From: Anaerolineae bacterium
GTDB lineage: Bacteria > Chloroflexota > Anaerolineae > Aggregatilineales > Phototrophicaceae
Reading direction: 5' to 3'
Length of the DNA: 64,000 bases
NCBI GenBank assembly: GCA_025055175.1
Contig: JANWYT010000032.1
Coordinates: forward strand, 1-64,000
Shown one piece after another: positions 1-9,079 of this stretch (positions within the stretch are counted from its first letter, which is position 1; each line of letters starts with the position of its first letter). The notes under the pieces were generated by a model that was given only the letters and a program-made list of their open reading frames with translations, was not told where the DNA came from and made no database searches. Both the position numbers and the translations under genes were made by a program.

Positions 1-1
1 G

Positions 2-148
2 GTCTGGCTCGTCCTGCCCGACGTCGAGCAGGTCGAGGTGTATCGGCCAGAGCAAGATATCGCCATCGTCCGAGGCGACGACCTGCTGCTGGGCCACGAC
101 GTGCTGCCCGACTTCAGCTTGTCGGCCCAAGCCATCTTCCCGCGTTAG
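2..148 (+). CDS. Uma2-family (PD-(D/E)XK-like) protein, C-terminal fragment
   Basis: Only the last 48 codons are inside the window; the gene begins upstream. The tail reads VWLVLPDVEQVEVYRP and then a stretch ending in DVLPDFSLSAQAIF before a TAG at 146-148. This matches the typical end of Uma2/DUF820 proteins, where a 'VWLVDP...VEVYRP' strand is followed by 'GDVLPGFSLPVAELF'. The family has a restriction-endonuclease-like fold; its biological role is unclear. The catalytic residues lie in the missing part, so activity cannot be judged. The 3' end overlaps the convergent kynB gene by 4 bases. Confidence 0.7.
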   Translation, partial: VWLVLPDVEQVEVYRPEQDIAIVRGDDLLLGHDVLPDFSLSAQAIFPR

Positions 149-780
149 TCCAGGCTCCGCAGCACAGCCCGCACAGGACTCGCGCATGCTCCTGCCAACT
201 TCAGCGGTAGAGCAATCAGCTCATAGTCGCCGTCAGGGACGTCACGCAAACACAAAGTCTCCAACCAGGCCATACCTGCTCTCATCAGCGCGCGATGACA
301 GGGCAACGTCTTGCTGGCAAAGTCGTCTACGCTAGGCATGTCGACGCCCAGTAGACGCATCCCAAAACCCTGAAGCCAGTCGATTAGCTCGGTCGTGGCA
401 TAGGGGAAGTCGTCAGGCCATTCCTCATCTGGCAAATCGCTCACCCAGGTGTGCAGCAGCAAGCGCTCTGCGCCTACCAAGTTTGTGCTTGCGCAATCGG
501 CTGGCACAATGCCTCCGCTGCGCCGCGCCAACGTGACGACGCGCGCTCGTCCGATGTAAGGCTCAAGAGGCAGTGTATCGGCGCTTCCGCCCAAGTCCAA
601 CACATGGTAGGGTGCGTCGGCATGGCTACCAATGTGTGGCGAGAGCGTGAGGGTGGTCAGATTGACAGAGTTGCCCACCTCTGTGCTGAGGCTCACGTGG
701 GCCTGATAGCGCGCGTCGCCAGGCCAAACAGCCGTGCGCGGGTGGATCGTGCGCGAGATGTCATAGAGCATGTCAGACAA
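145..780 (-). CDS. kynB: Kynurenine formamidase (arylformamidase, cyclase family)
   Basis: The 211-residue product fits the metal-dependent cyclase/KynB family, which hydrolyses N-formyl-kynurenine to kynurenine and formate in the cytoplasm. The start YDISRTIHPRTAVWPGD and the metal-binding HIGSHADAPYH motif near residues 49-59 are characteristic, as is the C-terminal 'LIALPLKLAGACASPVRAVL'. Length is normal (about 210). It lies 16 bases downstream of the kynureninase-like gene on the same strand, so the two form a transcription unit. No tryptophan 2,3-dioxygenase (kynA) is in the window. The family also includes other cyclase-type hydrolases, but the neighbour supports KynB. Confidence 0.88.
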   Translation of the reverse strand: MSDMLYDISRTIHPRTAVWPGDARYQAHVSLSTEVGNSVNLTTLTLSPHIGSHADAPYHVLDLGGSADTLPLEPYIGRARVVTLARRSGGIVPADCASTNLVGAERLLLHTWVSDLPDEEWPDDFPYATTELIDWLQGFGMRLLGVDMPSVDDFASKTLPCHRALMRAGMAWLETLCLRDVPDGDYELIALPLKLAGACASPVRAVLRSLD

Positions 781-796
781 GTCTTCCTGCGCGGGC

Positions 797-1990
797 TTAA
801 GTCACGAATTCGCGGCGAGTGTGGGCCTGCCAGCTATCATCAGCCAGAATGTCGCTGATGACGGTCATGACCTGCTCAACCTCGTCGTCGGTGTTGTAGA
901 AGTGCGGTGCAATGCGAATCCCTGCTCCCTCGCGGTAGTCGATGATGATGTTGCGAGCCAGCAACTCACGACTCACCTCATAAGCATGAGGTGGCGCGAT
1001 GGTGACTGTGCCGCCGCGCTCCTCATCGGCGCGTGGGCTGCGGACAGCGTAACCCGCTGCGTCGGCCAGCGCAATCAGTCGGCGCGTCTGACGCAGGCTG
1101 TTGGCGCGTATAGCGTCTACCCCTATTTGCTTGATAATCTCCACACCTGGCTGAATGGCGTACAAATTAGCGATGCCTGGCGTGCCGTTGGCTAGGCGGT
1201 AGCTGTCCTCGCGCAACTCAAGCTGCTCTAGGTCGAAGTCGAAAGGTCGTCGATGGGCGAACCAACCTGTGATCTTGGGTTGTAGGCCGCTGAGCAGGTC
1301 GGGGCGCACGTAGAGGAAGACGCCACCAGGGCCGCCACACAACCACTTGAGCGTGCCACCGACGTAAAAATCTACGTTTAGCGCTGTCACGTCCACTGGG
1401 ATGATGCCCACGCTGTGATAGCCATTGAGCAGGACTTGTGCGCCCACCTCTTGCGCTCGCCGAACGATCTCTGTGACGGGTAAAATGGCCGCGCTGCGAA
1501 ACAATACGTGGCTCAGGCTGACCAGCCGTACCCGCTCTGTTAAGTGGTCGAAGAGCTGATCCAGATCAATCGAAAGGCCATCAGGACTGCTGGGGATGAT
1601 CTTCAGACTTAGGTGGGATGGCAGCAGGCGCTGAATGCTGTAGACATCAGAGGGGAAATCTTGCGCGCTGACCAGCACCGTGTCGCGGCGCGTATCGCCG
1701 AAGTCCAGGGCACTGAGCAGGATGGCATTGGCAATGCTAGCGTTCTCATGCACCAGCACGCTGTTAGGCGGCGCACCGATCAGCGGCGCGATGGAGTCGC
1801 CCACCCGGCGCTTGAGTTCCCACCAACCCCCTTGTCCCCAGGCACGCACGCCCAGCGTCGACCAGGCGTCAGCATAGGCGCGCAGGCTGGCATAGACAGC
1901 GGCTGGCATAGCCCCCAGACTGTTGCTGATGAGATAAGTACAGGTTTGCAAAATAGGAAAGCTGCTGCGCCAACGCAAGAGATCAGTCAT
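797..1990 (-). CDS. kynU: Kynureninase-like class V PLP enzyme
   Basis: This is a fold-type I PLP enzyme of the class V aminotransferase/kynureninase group. The internal aldimine lysine is in 'VGGTLKWLCGGPGG' (Lys215), followed by the glycine-rich phosphate segment. Next to kynB it most likely cleaves kynurenine to anthranilate and alanine. An oddity is that the Asp expected to contact the pyridine nitrogen of PLP (first residue of DAYQ/DLAHA in relatives) is Asn189 in LLNGYHSVG, codon AAT at 1424-1426. The start chosen is ATG 1990 (MTDLLRWRSSF), where homology begins; ATG 2011 would add seven residues, and neither has a clear ribosome binding site. It lies about 100 bases after lysU with no clear terminator between, so it may also receive lysine-operon transcripts. 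Confidence 0.78.
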   Translation of the reverse strand: MTDLLRWRSSFPILQTCTYLISNSLGAMPAAVYASLRAYADAWSTLGVRAWGQGGWWELKRRVGDSIAPLIGAPPNSVLVHENASIANAILLSALDFGDTRRDTVLVSAQDFPSDVYSIQRLLPSHLSLKIIPSSPDGLSIDLDQLFDHLTERVRLVSLSHVLFRSAAILPVTEIVRRAQEVGAQVLLNGYHSVGIIPVDVTALNVDFYVGGTLKWLCGGPGGVFLYVRPDLLSGLQPKITGWFAHRRPFDFDLEQLELREDSYRLANGTPGIANLYAIQPGVEIIKQIGVDAIRANSLRQTRRLIALADAAGYAVRSPRADEERGGTVTIAPPHAYEVSRELLARNIIIDYREGAGIRIAPHFYNTDDEVEQVMTVISDILADDSWQAHTRREFVT

Positions 1991-2092
1991 AGTTTTACCG
2001 TTGAGGGTCATTTGTCGAGCAGATGTAATTGTTATTGCAGAGCTGAATATTCCATTCTTGAGAATTGTGGCGCTCTAGAACCAGCATGCCTC

Positions 2093-2587
2093 TTACCCCT
2101 GAAAGCGCTGCTTGAGCATAGCCACCAGCCCACCTGCTTCCAAGATAGCCTGCACAGAGAGAGGCAGGGGAGGCATGGCGAAGGCTTGCCCTGCAATGAT
2201 GACCTGACGCGCTTCGTCGTCGATCAGCACGACATCGCCTGTGTGCAGCAGGCGCGCTGCTCCAGGGATCACGATGGGGTGTAGGCCCTGGTTGATACAG
2301 TTGCGGAAGTAGATTCCGCCGAACGACTCGGCGATGATAGCTCGCAGGCCGTTGTAAACCAAGCAGGTCACAGCTTGTTCACGGCTGCTGCCCATGCCCC
2401 AATTGCGCCCCGCCACGATCACATCGCCGGGTTGCACTTGGCTCGCGAAGCTAGGATCGAGGTCTTCTAGGGCGTGGGCTGCAATATCGGTCTTGTCTTT
2501 GAGGGTGTAGGTGTATTTGCCAGGGAAGATGACATCAGTGTTTACGTCGTCGCCATAGACCCAGGCGCGGTGCGTGGTGATGGCCAT
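2093..2587 (-). CDS. lysU: Homoaconitase small subunit (swivel domain)
   Basis: The 164-residue protein is the small subunit of a LeuCD-type hydro-lyase. It provides the swivelling domain that, with LysT, isomerises homocitrate to homoisocitrate in alpha-aminoadipate lysine synthesis. Visible signatures are GDDVNTDVIFPGKY at the N-terminus and the substrate loop NWGMGSSREQA, then 'IIAESFGGIYFRNCINQGL'. The start MAITTHRAW (ATG at 2585-2587) has a good GGAGG 9 bases upstream, lying in the end of lysT; the lysT stop is one base upstream. Isopropylmalate isomerase (LeuD) has the same look, but position between homocitrate synthase and lysT and the lysW cluster favours the lysine role. Confidence 0.87.
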   Translation of the reverse strand: MAITTHRAWVYGDDVNTDVIFPGKYTYTLKDKTDIAAHALEDLDPSFASQVQPGDVIVAGRNWGMGSSREQAVTCLVYNGLRAIIAESFGGIYFRNCINQGLHPIVIPGAARLLHTGDVVLIDDEARQVIIAGQAFAMPPLPLSVQAILEAGGLVAMLKQRFQG

Positions 2588-2588
2588 G

Positions 2589-3842
2589 CTAGATAACCTC
2601 CGCGGGATCGCTGATTCTGCCGCACAGGGCGCTGGCGGCCACAACGGCTGCATTGGAGAGATAAATCGGCGCATCGCTCGTCCCCATGCGCCCCTTGAAG
2701 TTGCGACTGCCGCTGATGATGCTAGCTTCTTGGGGCGCTGGTATGCCCAGATGGTTGCCCATGCAGGGGCCGCAGCCCGGCGTAGCAATGCTAGCCCCAG
2801 CCGCGATTAGGTCGGCTAGGACGCCCGTCTGGGCGGCGCGCAGCAACACCTCGCGGCTGGCAGGGATGACGATCAGGCGTACCGCCACCTGCTTGCCGCG
2901 CAGGATGCGCGCGGCCGCGGCTAGGTCTTCGTAGCGCCCGCCGGTACACGTCCCGATGAAGCCCTGCTGAATGGGTGTGCCGAGCGCTTCGCGCAACATC
3001 ACCACCTGATCGGGCTGATGAGGCAAGGCCACCAGGGGCTGTAAATTGCTCACGTCCAGATCGTAGGTCTGCTCGTAGTCGGCGTCCTCGTCGGGATAGA
3101 GCGGCGCGTAATCGCGAGCGCGGCGCGCCTCCAGATAGTCGAAGACCGCCTGATCGGGCGGCATGTAGGCGCTCATCGCCCCAAATTCGGCCATCATGTT
3201 GGGGATGACGGGCCGCTCATCCAGGCTGAGCTGGCTCACCGCTGGCCCGATGATCTCCACCGCGCGGTACTGCCCACCAGAGACGCTCAGGTCGCCCAAA
3301 ATGCGCAGCATGACATCTTTAGCCATGACTCCAGGCCGCAGCGTGCCGCTCAGGCGCACGCGCAGGGTCGGTGGTACGCGCACCCATAGCTCGCCCGTCG
3401 CCCACAGAGCTGCCATCTCTGTCCGTCCTACTCCCATGCCGAACGCGCCGAGCCAACCAAAGTGCGTCGTGTGGCTGTCTGAACCCATGATAGTCTCGCC
3501 AGGCAGGATGAGCGCTTCTTCGCTGATGACTTGATGGCAAATCCCGCGCCCCACTTCGTAAAAGTGAGCAATACCCTGCTGCTGCACGAAGGCGCGTATC
3601 TCGGCGTGGTTCTGTGCATGGGCTGTCGTCGGGGCGGGGACGGCGTGATCTAGCGTGATGGCCATGCGCTTAGGGTCATGCACGCGCTCCGCGCCCAGTT
3701 GTTCGAAGATTCGACGGATAGCGGCGCTGTTGTCGTGGCTGAAGATGAGGTCAGGGCGCACGTCCAGCACGTCGCCTGCGCGGGCCTGACTGAGGCCAGC
3801 GGCGCGCGCCAGCGCCTTCTCTGCGAAGGTGAAGCCGCTCAT
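2589..3842 (-). CDS. lysT: Homoaconitase large subunit ([4Fe-4S])
   Basis: The 417-residue aconitase-superfamily protein binds the [4Fe-4S] cluster through cysteines in GTCTGG (about residue 292) and the pair in PGCGPCMG (about residues 357-360). Other family marks are [17 protein letters not shown] and the C-terminal SRNFKGRMG. With LysU it makes homoaconitase, converting homocitrate to homoisocitrate. It starts with ATG inside the ATGA overlap with homocitrate synthase (3839-3842), which suggests translational coupling. LeuC is the main alternative; the length and neighbours fit the prokaryotic LysT/LysU pair of Thermus-type lysine synthesis. Confidence 0.87.
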   Translation of the reverse strand: MSGFTFAEKALARAAGLSQARAGDVLDVRPDLIFSHDNSAAIRRIFEQLGAERVHDPKRMAITLDHAVPAPTTAHAQNHAEIRAFVQQQGIAHFYEVGRGICHQVISEEALILPGETIMGSDSHTTHFGWLGAFGMGVGRTEMAALWATGELWVRVPPTLRVRLSGTLRPGVMAKDVMLRILGDLSVSGGQYRAVEIIGPAVSQLSLDERPVIPNMMAEFGAMSAYMPPDQAVFDYLEARRARDYAPLYPDEDADYEQTYDLDVSNLQPLVALPHQPDQVVMLREALGTPIQQGFIGTCTGGRYEDLAAAARILRGKQVAVRLIVIPASREVLLRAAQTGVLADLIAAGASIATPGCGPCMGNHLGIPAPQEASIISGSRNFKGRMGTSDAPIYLSNAAVVAASALCGRISDPAEVI

Positions 3843-4993
3843 GCTCGCGCTCCTGCTTGCTGACGCGCCGCTTCGTATAGCAGGTGGTCAATCTCGCTGC
3901 TGCTGAGGGGCTGATGATCGGCGCGGGCTTTAATGGTGCGCGTCAGGTCTTGCAGCGTGGCGTCGTCCAGGCTCAGGCCCAGGGCTTGGGCGCGCCCACG
4001 CACCGCGTTCCACCCCGTCAGGCGGTGGCCGATAGCGATTTCGCGGCTCAGGCCGAAGTCCTGCGGGTCGATGGCTTCATAGGTCGTCGGGTCGGCCAGC
4101 ACTGCTTTGGCATGAATGCCGGCTTTGTGGATGAAGGCGCTTGAGCCAGTGATATAGTTGCTGAAGGGAATCTCAAGCTGGCACATATCGGCGATCATGG
4201 CGTCGATCTTGGGCAGCAGAGGTAGCTTGTATTTGCGCACGTAGTCGCGGTTGAGGGTGTACAGGCGGGCGATCAGGCCGCCTAGCGGGGTGATGCCGTT
4301 GCGCTCGCCAATGCCCAAGACGGTGGTGTCGATGTGGGTTGCCCCAGCTTCCAGGGCAGAGCAAGCGTTGGCGATGGCGCAGCCACTGTCGTTGTGGCCA
4401 TGAAATTCCACGTCTAGGCCTGTCAGGCGCACGAGCTGATGGACGAGGGCATAGACCTGGCTGGGCAGGGCCACGCCTACCGTGTCGGCGACGCCTAAGC
4501 GGTTGACCAGGCCCAGGTCGGCGACAGCCAGGTAGACGCGCAACAAGTCGGCTTCGCGGCTGCGGAACGAGTCTTCGGTGCTGAAGCGCAGGATGATGTC
4601 GGGAGCTTGTCCGCGCACGAAACTCAGCACCTCAGCAGCGGCGTCGATCACCTGATTGATCGACTTGCCGTGGCTGTGCTTCATGAGTTGAGGCGACGTG
4701 CCGATCACGATGTCGATCCCATGTACGCCGCATTCTAGCGCCTGGATGGCGTCTTCGCGTTTGCAGCGGATGTGCGTCAGAACGCGCGTCTTCAAGCCAG
4801 CCTTGACGACGGCGCGGATGTCAGCGGCACTCTGCGGGCTGGCACAGGGTGAGGTCATCTCGATCATCTCTACCCCAAATTCGTCTAACAGGGCAGCAAT
4901 CTCCAATTTCTGTGCGGTGCTGAAGGTAGCGGTGCTGAACTGTTCGCCTTCGCGCAGGGTACTTTCAATAATGCTGTAGTTGTCGAACGGCAT
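3839..4993 (-). CDS. lysS: Homocitrate synthase
   Basis: The 384-residue enzyme condenses acetyl-CoA with 2-oxoglutarate, the first step of alpha-aminoadipate lysine synthesis. The sequence runs closely with Thermus homocitrate synthase: [18 protein letters not shown] at the N-terminus, [42 protein letters not shown], the metal-binding [13 protein letters not shown], and [17 protein letters not shown], then [19 protein letters not shown]. The start [12 protein letters not shown] at 4993 was chosen because homology begins there; an upstream in-frame ATG at 5053 would lie deep in lysK. GGAGAG lies upstream. It starts 4 bases after the lysK stop. Lysine feedback inhibition is usual in this family. 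Confidence 0.92.
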   Translation of the reverse strand: MPFDNYSIIESTLREGEQFSTATFSTAQKLEIAALLDEFGVEMIEMTSPCASPQSAADIRAVVKAGLKTRVLTHIRCKREDAIQALECGVHGIDIVIGTSPQLMKHSHGKSINQVIDAAAEVLSFVRGQAPDIILRFSTEDSFRSREADLLRVYLAVADLGLVNRLGVADTVGVALPSQVYALVHQLVRLTGLDVEFHGHNDSGCAIANACSALEAGATHIDTTVLGIGERNGITPLGGLIARLYTLNRDYVRKYKLPLLPKIDAMIADMCQLEIPFSNYITGSSAFIHKAGIHAKAVLADPTTYEAIDPQDFGLSREIAIGHRLTGWNAVRGRAQALGLSLDDATLQDLTRTIKARADHQPLSSSEIDHLLYEAARQQAGARA

Positions 4994-4997
4994 GGGT

Positions 4998-6068
4998 CTA
5001 GGCTCTCTCCAGGACGTGGGTGAGGACGCGGATAGCGCGCAGATACTCGTCAAGGTTCAGGTGTTCGTGAGGCGTGTGGTCGAGGCGCGAATCGCCAGCG
5101 CCGTAGGCGATCATCGGGCATTCCCAGGACGGCGCGACAGCGTTCATATCGCTGGTGCCAGTCTTGTAGACGAAAGACGGATTGCCGCCCTCGGCGCGGA
5201 TGGCAGCGCGGAACAGGCGCGTCAAGGCGCTGTCTTTGTCGGCTTGCACGGCGACTTCGTGGCCGTAGGCGCGCAGCGTCGACCCCTCAACTTCCAGCAA
5301 CGGACGTAGCTCGGCTTCCAGCGCGTGAGGATTCATGTTGGGGGGCAGGCGCAAGCCTATGCTCATCTGCGCCCAACCATACGCCCCGTCCTGACCGCTG
5401 TTGATGGCTGTCAAAGTAACTCCGAGTTGCTCAAAGACTCGCTCGCGGCCCTCGTTGTAGCGCGCTGCGTAGGCGCTGACGGCCTGCCAGGCGGCGAAGG
5501 CGACTTCCGCCGGGAAGTCGATTTGGCCGGCGCTGTGGCTCATACCGCCCTGGTAGCGCCATTCCAGCACCAGGCGTCCTTTGTAGCCCAGCGTCATCCG
5601 CTCCCAATGCGACGGCTCGCCGATGACCACCAAACAAGGGTTGTGATGAGCGGCGATGTGGCGCGCGCCCTTGCTGGTGGGACACTCCTCTTCCACTGCG
5701 CCGACGACGATGAGCTGCACATCAGAGGGAAGGCTGGCGCGCGCGCCAGCGACCGTGAAGCTGCACAGCGGCCCCTTGGCGTCTACTGATCCGCGGCCGT
5801 AGAGCAGGCGGCCTTCGCGACGCACTGGCGGGAAGCCGCCGAAAGTATCGATGTGACCTAGCAGGATGACTTGGCGCGCCGAGGATGACAGATTGCCGCG
5901 TATGCCGACGGCGTTGCCCACCTCATCGACGAAGGCGCGCCGATAGCCATGCGCGTTCATCCAGCCCACCAGGGCGGTGCTGGCAGGCAGCTCTTGATAG
6001 GTAGGGCTGGGAATGCTGACCAGCATCTCCACCAGGCGCTCAGCTTGGTCATCACTGACAGACGGCAT
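4998..6068 (-). CDS. lysK: [LysW]-lysine hydrolase (M20 family)
   Basis: This cytoplasmic metallopeptidase-like enzyme releases lysine from the LysW carrier, the last step of the pathway. M20 signatures are present: GHIDTFGGFPPV (metal His and Asp), GRGSVDAKGP (bridging Asp) and the catalytic/metal VVGAVEEECPTSKGA. The C-terminal 'LDHTPHEHLNLDEYLRAI' carries the last metal His. Length (356) is typical of LysK. Its ATG at 6068 lies 17 bases inside the end of lysJ and is preceded by GAGG at 6 bases, so translation is coupled. ArgE-type deacetylases are related, but the LysW context is decisive. It could also release ornithine if the pathway is shared with arginine synthesis; the leader peptide argues for lysine. 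Confidence 0.9.
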   Translation of the reverse strand: MPSVSDDQAERLVEMLVSIPSPTYQELPASTALVGWMNAHGYRRAFVDEVGNAVGIRGNLSSSARQVILLGHIDTFGGFPPVRREGRLLYGRGSVDAKGPLCSFTVAGARASLPSDVQLIVVGAVEEECPTSKGARHIAAHHNPCLVVIGEPSHWERMTLGYKGRLVLEWRYQGGMSHSAGQIDFPAEVAFAAWQAVSAYAARYNEGRERVFEQLGVTLTAINSGQDGAYGWAQMSIGLRLPPNMNPHALEAELRPLLEVEGSTLRAYGHEVAVQADKDSALTRLFRAAIRAEGGNPSFVYKTGTSDMNAVAPSWECPMIAYGAGDSRLDHTPHEHLNLDEYLRAIRVLTHVLERA

Positions 6069-7254
6069 GAAGTACCTCGCGGATGGCGTCTACGGCTCGC
6101 TCTAATTCGCTCTGCTGGATGATGAGGGGCGGCAGCAATCGCAATACGGTCTTGCCGGCCGGCAGAGCTAGCACGCCGCGCTCTTGCAGGGCTTGTAGGA
6201 CGGGCGTCACGCGGTCGCGCAGCTCCAGTCCCACGATCAAGCCCAGGCCGCGCACCTCGCGGACGGTGGGCAACTTTAGGGTGCGCAAGGCCTCTAGGAG
6301 CCATGCTCCCAAGCGGGCGCTGTGAGCAGGAAGATCGGCGGCGCGCAGCGCGTCTAGTGCAGCGCAAGCAGCGGCGCAGGATAGGGGATTGCCGCCGAAG
6401 GTGCTGCCGTGCGTCCCTGCAGGGATCGTCCCCAGAGCAGCGCGCCAGATGACGGCGCCCATCGGCAGGCCACCAGCGATCCCCTTGCCCAGCGTGATGA
6501 TGTCGGGGACGATGTCGGCCATCTGGTAGGCAAACCAGCGGCCGCAGCGTCCCAAACCGCTCTGAATCTCGTCCATGACCAACAGCGCGCCGCGCTCGTC
6601 GCACAGGCGGCGCAGGCCCACCAGCCATTCAGGATTGGCAGGATAGACGCCGCCTTCGCCCTGCACCGGCTCAACTACGACGGCGCACACCGTCTCGTCA
6701 ATCGCCGCCTCTGCAGAAGCTAGATCGTTGTAGCTGATGTGGCGCACGGGGGGCGTCCAGCCCATAAACGGCTCGCGATAGTCTTTGTTCCAAGTTAAGC
6801 CCAGCGCGCCCAGGGTGCGTCCGTGAAAGCCGCGCTTGGCCGCCACGATGTTGGCGCGCCCCGTGAGCAAGCGGGCGACTTTCAGCGCACCTTCCTGCGC
6901 CTCGGCGCCGCTGTTGCACAGGAAGAAGCGCCCGCCGCCGAATTCGGGCGGCAACAGCGCCGATAGGCGTTCGTAAAGGGCGGCGCGCTGGTCGTTGTAG
7001 AAGGCTTCGGCGCAGGTGATGAGCGTCTGGGCTTGCCGAGCGACGGCTTGGGCCACGTCGGGATGAGCATGGCCCAACAGAGCCACGCCTTGACCGCTGG
7101 TTAAATCCAGGTAGGCGCGCCCCGCTTCATCGTAGACGGTGCAACCCTGGCCGCGCACCCAAACCAGGGAACGCTTGGCGTACGCGCCGCTCGTGTGAGC
7201 CTGCTCACGTTCCGCGATGGTGGCGCTAGCTGTGCTTGGGATAGGCGCGCTCAT
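6052..7254 (-). CDS. lysJ: [LysW]-aminoadipate semialdehyde/glutamate aminotransferase
   Basis: This 400-residue class III PLP aminotransferase (ArgD-like) converts LysW-bound aminoadipate semialdehyde to LysW-lysine using glutamate. Seen in order are YLDLTSGQGVALLGHAHPDV, the FLCNSGAEAQEGALKVAR segment, KRGFHGRTLGALGLTWN, the PLP Asp in LVMDEIQSGLGRCG and the aldimine Lys in ITLGKGIAGGLPMGAVI. The start MSAPIPSTASAT at 7254 forms an ATGA overlap with lysZ. A longer reading frame extends 69 codons upstream but lies entirely inside lysZ. ArgD is the alternative by family; the operon fixes the assignment. Confidence 0.91.
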   Translation of the reverse strand: MSAPIPSTASATIAEREQAHTSGAYAKRSLVWVRGQGCTVYDEAGRAYLDLTSGQGVALLGHAHPDVAQAVARQAQTLITCAEAFYNDQRAALYERLSALLPPEFGGGRFFLCNSGAEAQEGALKVARLLTGRANIVAAKRGFHGRTLGALGLTWNKDYREPFMGWTPPVRHISYNDLASAEAAIDETVCAVVVEPVQGEGGVYPANPEWLVGLRRLCDERGALLVMDEIQSGLGRCGRWFAYQMADIVPDIITLGKGIAGGLPMGAVIWRAALGTIPAGTHGSTFGGNPLSCAAACAALDALRAADLPAHSARLGAWLLEALRTLKLPTVREVRGLGLIVGLELRDRVTPVLQALQERGVLALPAGKTVLRLLPPLIIQQSELERAVDAIREVLHAVCQ

Positions 7255-8054
7255 GGGCAAAACTCCGTCCCCTGGCCGCTCAGCGCTGCGCGAATGGGTT
7301 GAGGTTGTCGTCCATCGCCGATGATGACGCGGCTCACGCCGCCTCGCAGGGCTTCTTGAGCGCCCAAGACCTTGCGCTTCATGCGCCCCTCGGCCCAAGA
7401 GAGCGCCGCCTCTAGCTGGGACTGCGGCACGCGCGCCACCAGCGAGCTGTCGTCGGGCCAACTGCGGTACAAGCCACGCACGTTGGACAAGATGACCAGT
7501 TCACTGGCGCGCAAGCTGGCAGCGACGGCTGCGCTGGCTCTGTCTCCGTCCACGTTCAAGAAGCCATCAGGGCTGCTGGCCAGGGGCGGCAGCAGCGGCA
7601 CGAGGCCCGCGCGCAGCGCTTCTGCGATGGGATCGGGCAGCACCTGGGTGATCGTCCCGCTGTAGTCGTCGCGGATGACGCGCACCCGACCATCGACGAC
7701 GGCGCGCACGGCGTCCTTGCGCTGGCCCAGGATCGCGCCTTCGATGGCCGCCGCTCGCACGCCGCGTTCGGCCAGGCTCTGACGCAGCTCAGCACTGACC
7801 GAGCGCGCTGCTTCCACGAACAAGTCGCGAGTGAGCGGGTCAGTGTAGCGGCTGCTGTGGCCGCTAGGGCTAATGAGGGTGCGCACTTCCACGCCGCGCT
7901 CGGCGCACAGGCGGTTCAAGCGGTCGCTGACGCCATGCACTACCACCAACAGACGCTGGCGCGCCAACTCTGCCAGATCATCGGCGCACCAGGCTAGATT
8001 TAGGCCAGCTCCGCCGCCAATCTTCACCACTAGGATGTTGGCGAATTCACTCAT
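7251..8054 (-). CDS. lysZ: [LysW]-aminoadipate 6-kinase
   Basis: This 267-residue amino-acid kinase fold enzyme (ArgB-like) phosphorylates the side-chain carboxyl of LysW-bound aminoadipate. Family marks are ILVVKIGGGAGLN at the N-terminus, LLVVVHGVSDRLNRL, NVDGDRASAAVAASLRASEL, ILSNVRGLYR and EGRMKRKVLGAQEAL. The start [10 protein letters not shown] at 8054 sits in an ATGA overlap with lysY; the in-frame ATG at 8117 would lie inside lysY and add an unrelated basic stretch. Order X-Y-Z-J with chained ATGA overlaps suggests strongly coupled translation. Confidence 0.91.
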   Translation of the reverse strand: MSEFANILVVKIGGGAGLNLAWCADDLAELARQRLLVVVHGVSDRLNRLCAERGVEVRTLISPSGHSSRYTDPLTRDLFVEAARSVSAELRQSLAERGVRAAAIEGAILGQRKDAVRAVVDGRVRVIRDDYSGTITQVLPDPIAEALRAGLVPLLPPLASSPDGFLNVDGDRASAAVAASLRASELVILSNVRGLYRSWPDDSSLVARVPQSQLEAALSWAEGRMKRKVLGAQEALRGGVSRVIIGDGRQPQPIRAALSGQGTEFCP

Positions 8055-9079
8055 GGATACACTCCGTAGAATCTCAAGCCTTCGTCTTCTGGGAAGCCAC
8101 ACATGAGGTTCATACACTGAATAGCTGAACCAGCCGCTCCCTTGCCCAGGTTGTCCAGTGCGGCGATGACGACCAGGTGGTGCGGGTCGGTCTCGTCTAG
8201 TTCAAAGCCCACGTCGAAGAAATTTGTGCCAGCGACGACGCGCGGTTCTGGGAAGCGATGCAGGCCTGTCTTGCCCGCCACCAGCCGCACGAACGGCTCG
8301 TCCTTGTAAGCGCTGCGGTAGACCTTCCACAGATCTTTCTCTTGTACAGCCCGATTCAGCTCCACGTGGGCCAGGAGATGGACGCCCCGCACCATTTCGA
8401 TGGCGGTCACGCTGAACCACACAGGCAGATCACCCAGGATCATGCGGACTTCGGCGCTGTGGCGGTGAGCCGTAGGCCTGTAGGCGCGCACTGCTCCGCT
8501 GCGGATGGGATGATGAGAGCTGCTGCTAGCTTGGTGGCCACCTTCGGATGAGCCGACCTTCAGCTCTACCGTCGCTCGTTCGATCAGACCTGCGCGGGCC
8601 AGTGGCAGCAGGGCCAGGTTGACCGCCGTCGCGTTGCAGCCGACGCCGCTGGCATACTGCGCGTCGCGCAGCGCGGCGCGCCGCACCTCCGGCAGGCCGT
8701 AGACGAAGCGCGACAGCCAGGCAGGAGCAGGATGGTCTTCGCCGTACCAGCGCGCGTACTCGGCAGGATCATCTAGGCGGAAATCTGCAGACAGGTCGAT
8801 GAGGCGCAGCGCCAGGCTGGCGTAGCGTTCGATATGCCGTGAAGCTGTGCCATGCGGCAGGCACAGGAAGAGCAGGTCACAGAGCTGCAAGGCGTCAGGA
8901 TGGATGAATTGGAGCTGGGTTGCGCCGCGCAGGTGAGGATGGACGCTGTAGACATAGTGACCAGCATTCTCGCGGCTAGTGATCTGCGTCACTCGGACTT
9001 GACGATGGCTGAGCAGGTAGCGCAGCAATTCGCCACCGGTATAGCCGCTGCCGCCGACGATGCCGACTTGCAAGCTCAT
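8051..9079 (-). CDS. lysY: [LysW]-aminoadipate 6-phosphate reductase
   Basis: The 342-residue ArgC-like NADPH-dependent reductase turns LysW-aminoadipyl phosphate into the semialdehyde. The N-terminal Rossmann motif [15 protein letters not shown], the LCLPHGTAS segment, the catalytic Cys148 in [15 protein letters not shown] and the [15 protein letters not shown] loop are all present. The C-terminal '[17 protein letters not shown]' is typical. The start at 9079 overlaps lysX by ATGA. ArgC is the same family; the LysW operon supports LysY. Confidence 0.91.
   Translation of the reverse strand: MSLQVGIVGGSGYTGGELLRYLLSHRQVRVTQITSRENAGHYVYSVHPHLRGATQLQFIHPDALQLCDLLFLCLPHGTASRHIERYASLALRLIDLSADFRLDDPAEYARWYGEDHPAPAWLSRFVYGLPEVRRAALRDAQYASGVGCNATAVNLALLPLARAGLIERATVELKVGSSEGGHQASSSSHHPIRSGAVRAYRPTAHRHSAEVRMILGDLPVWFSVTAIEMVRGVHLLAHVELNRAVQEKDLWKVYRSAYKDEPFVRLVAGKTGLHRFPEPRVVAGTNFFDVGFELDETDPHHLVVIAALDNLGKGAAGSAIQCMNLMCGFPEDEGLRFYGVYP

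Noticed and set aside
5957..6628. 223-codon minus-strand frame over the lysJ/lysK junction
   Set aside because: Alternative-frame shadow of lysJ; Arg/Ala/Pro-rich translation without homology.
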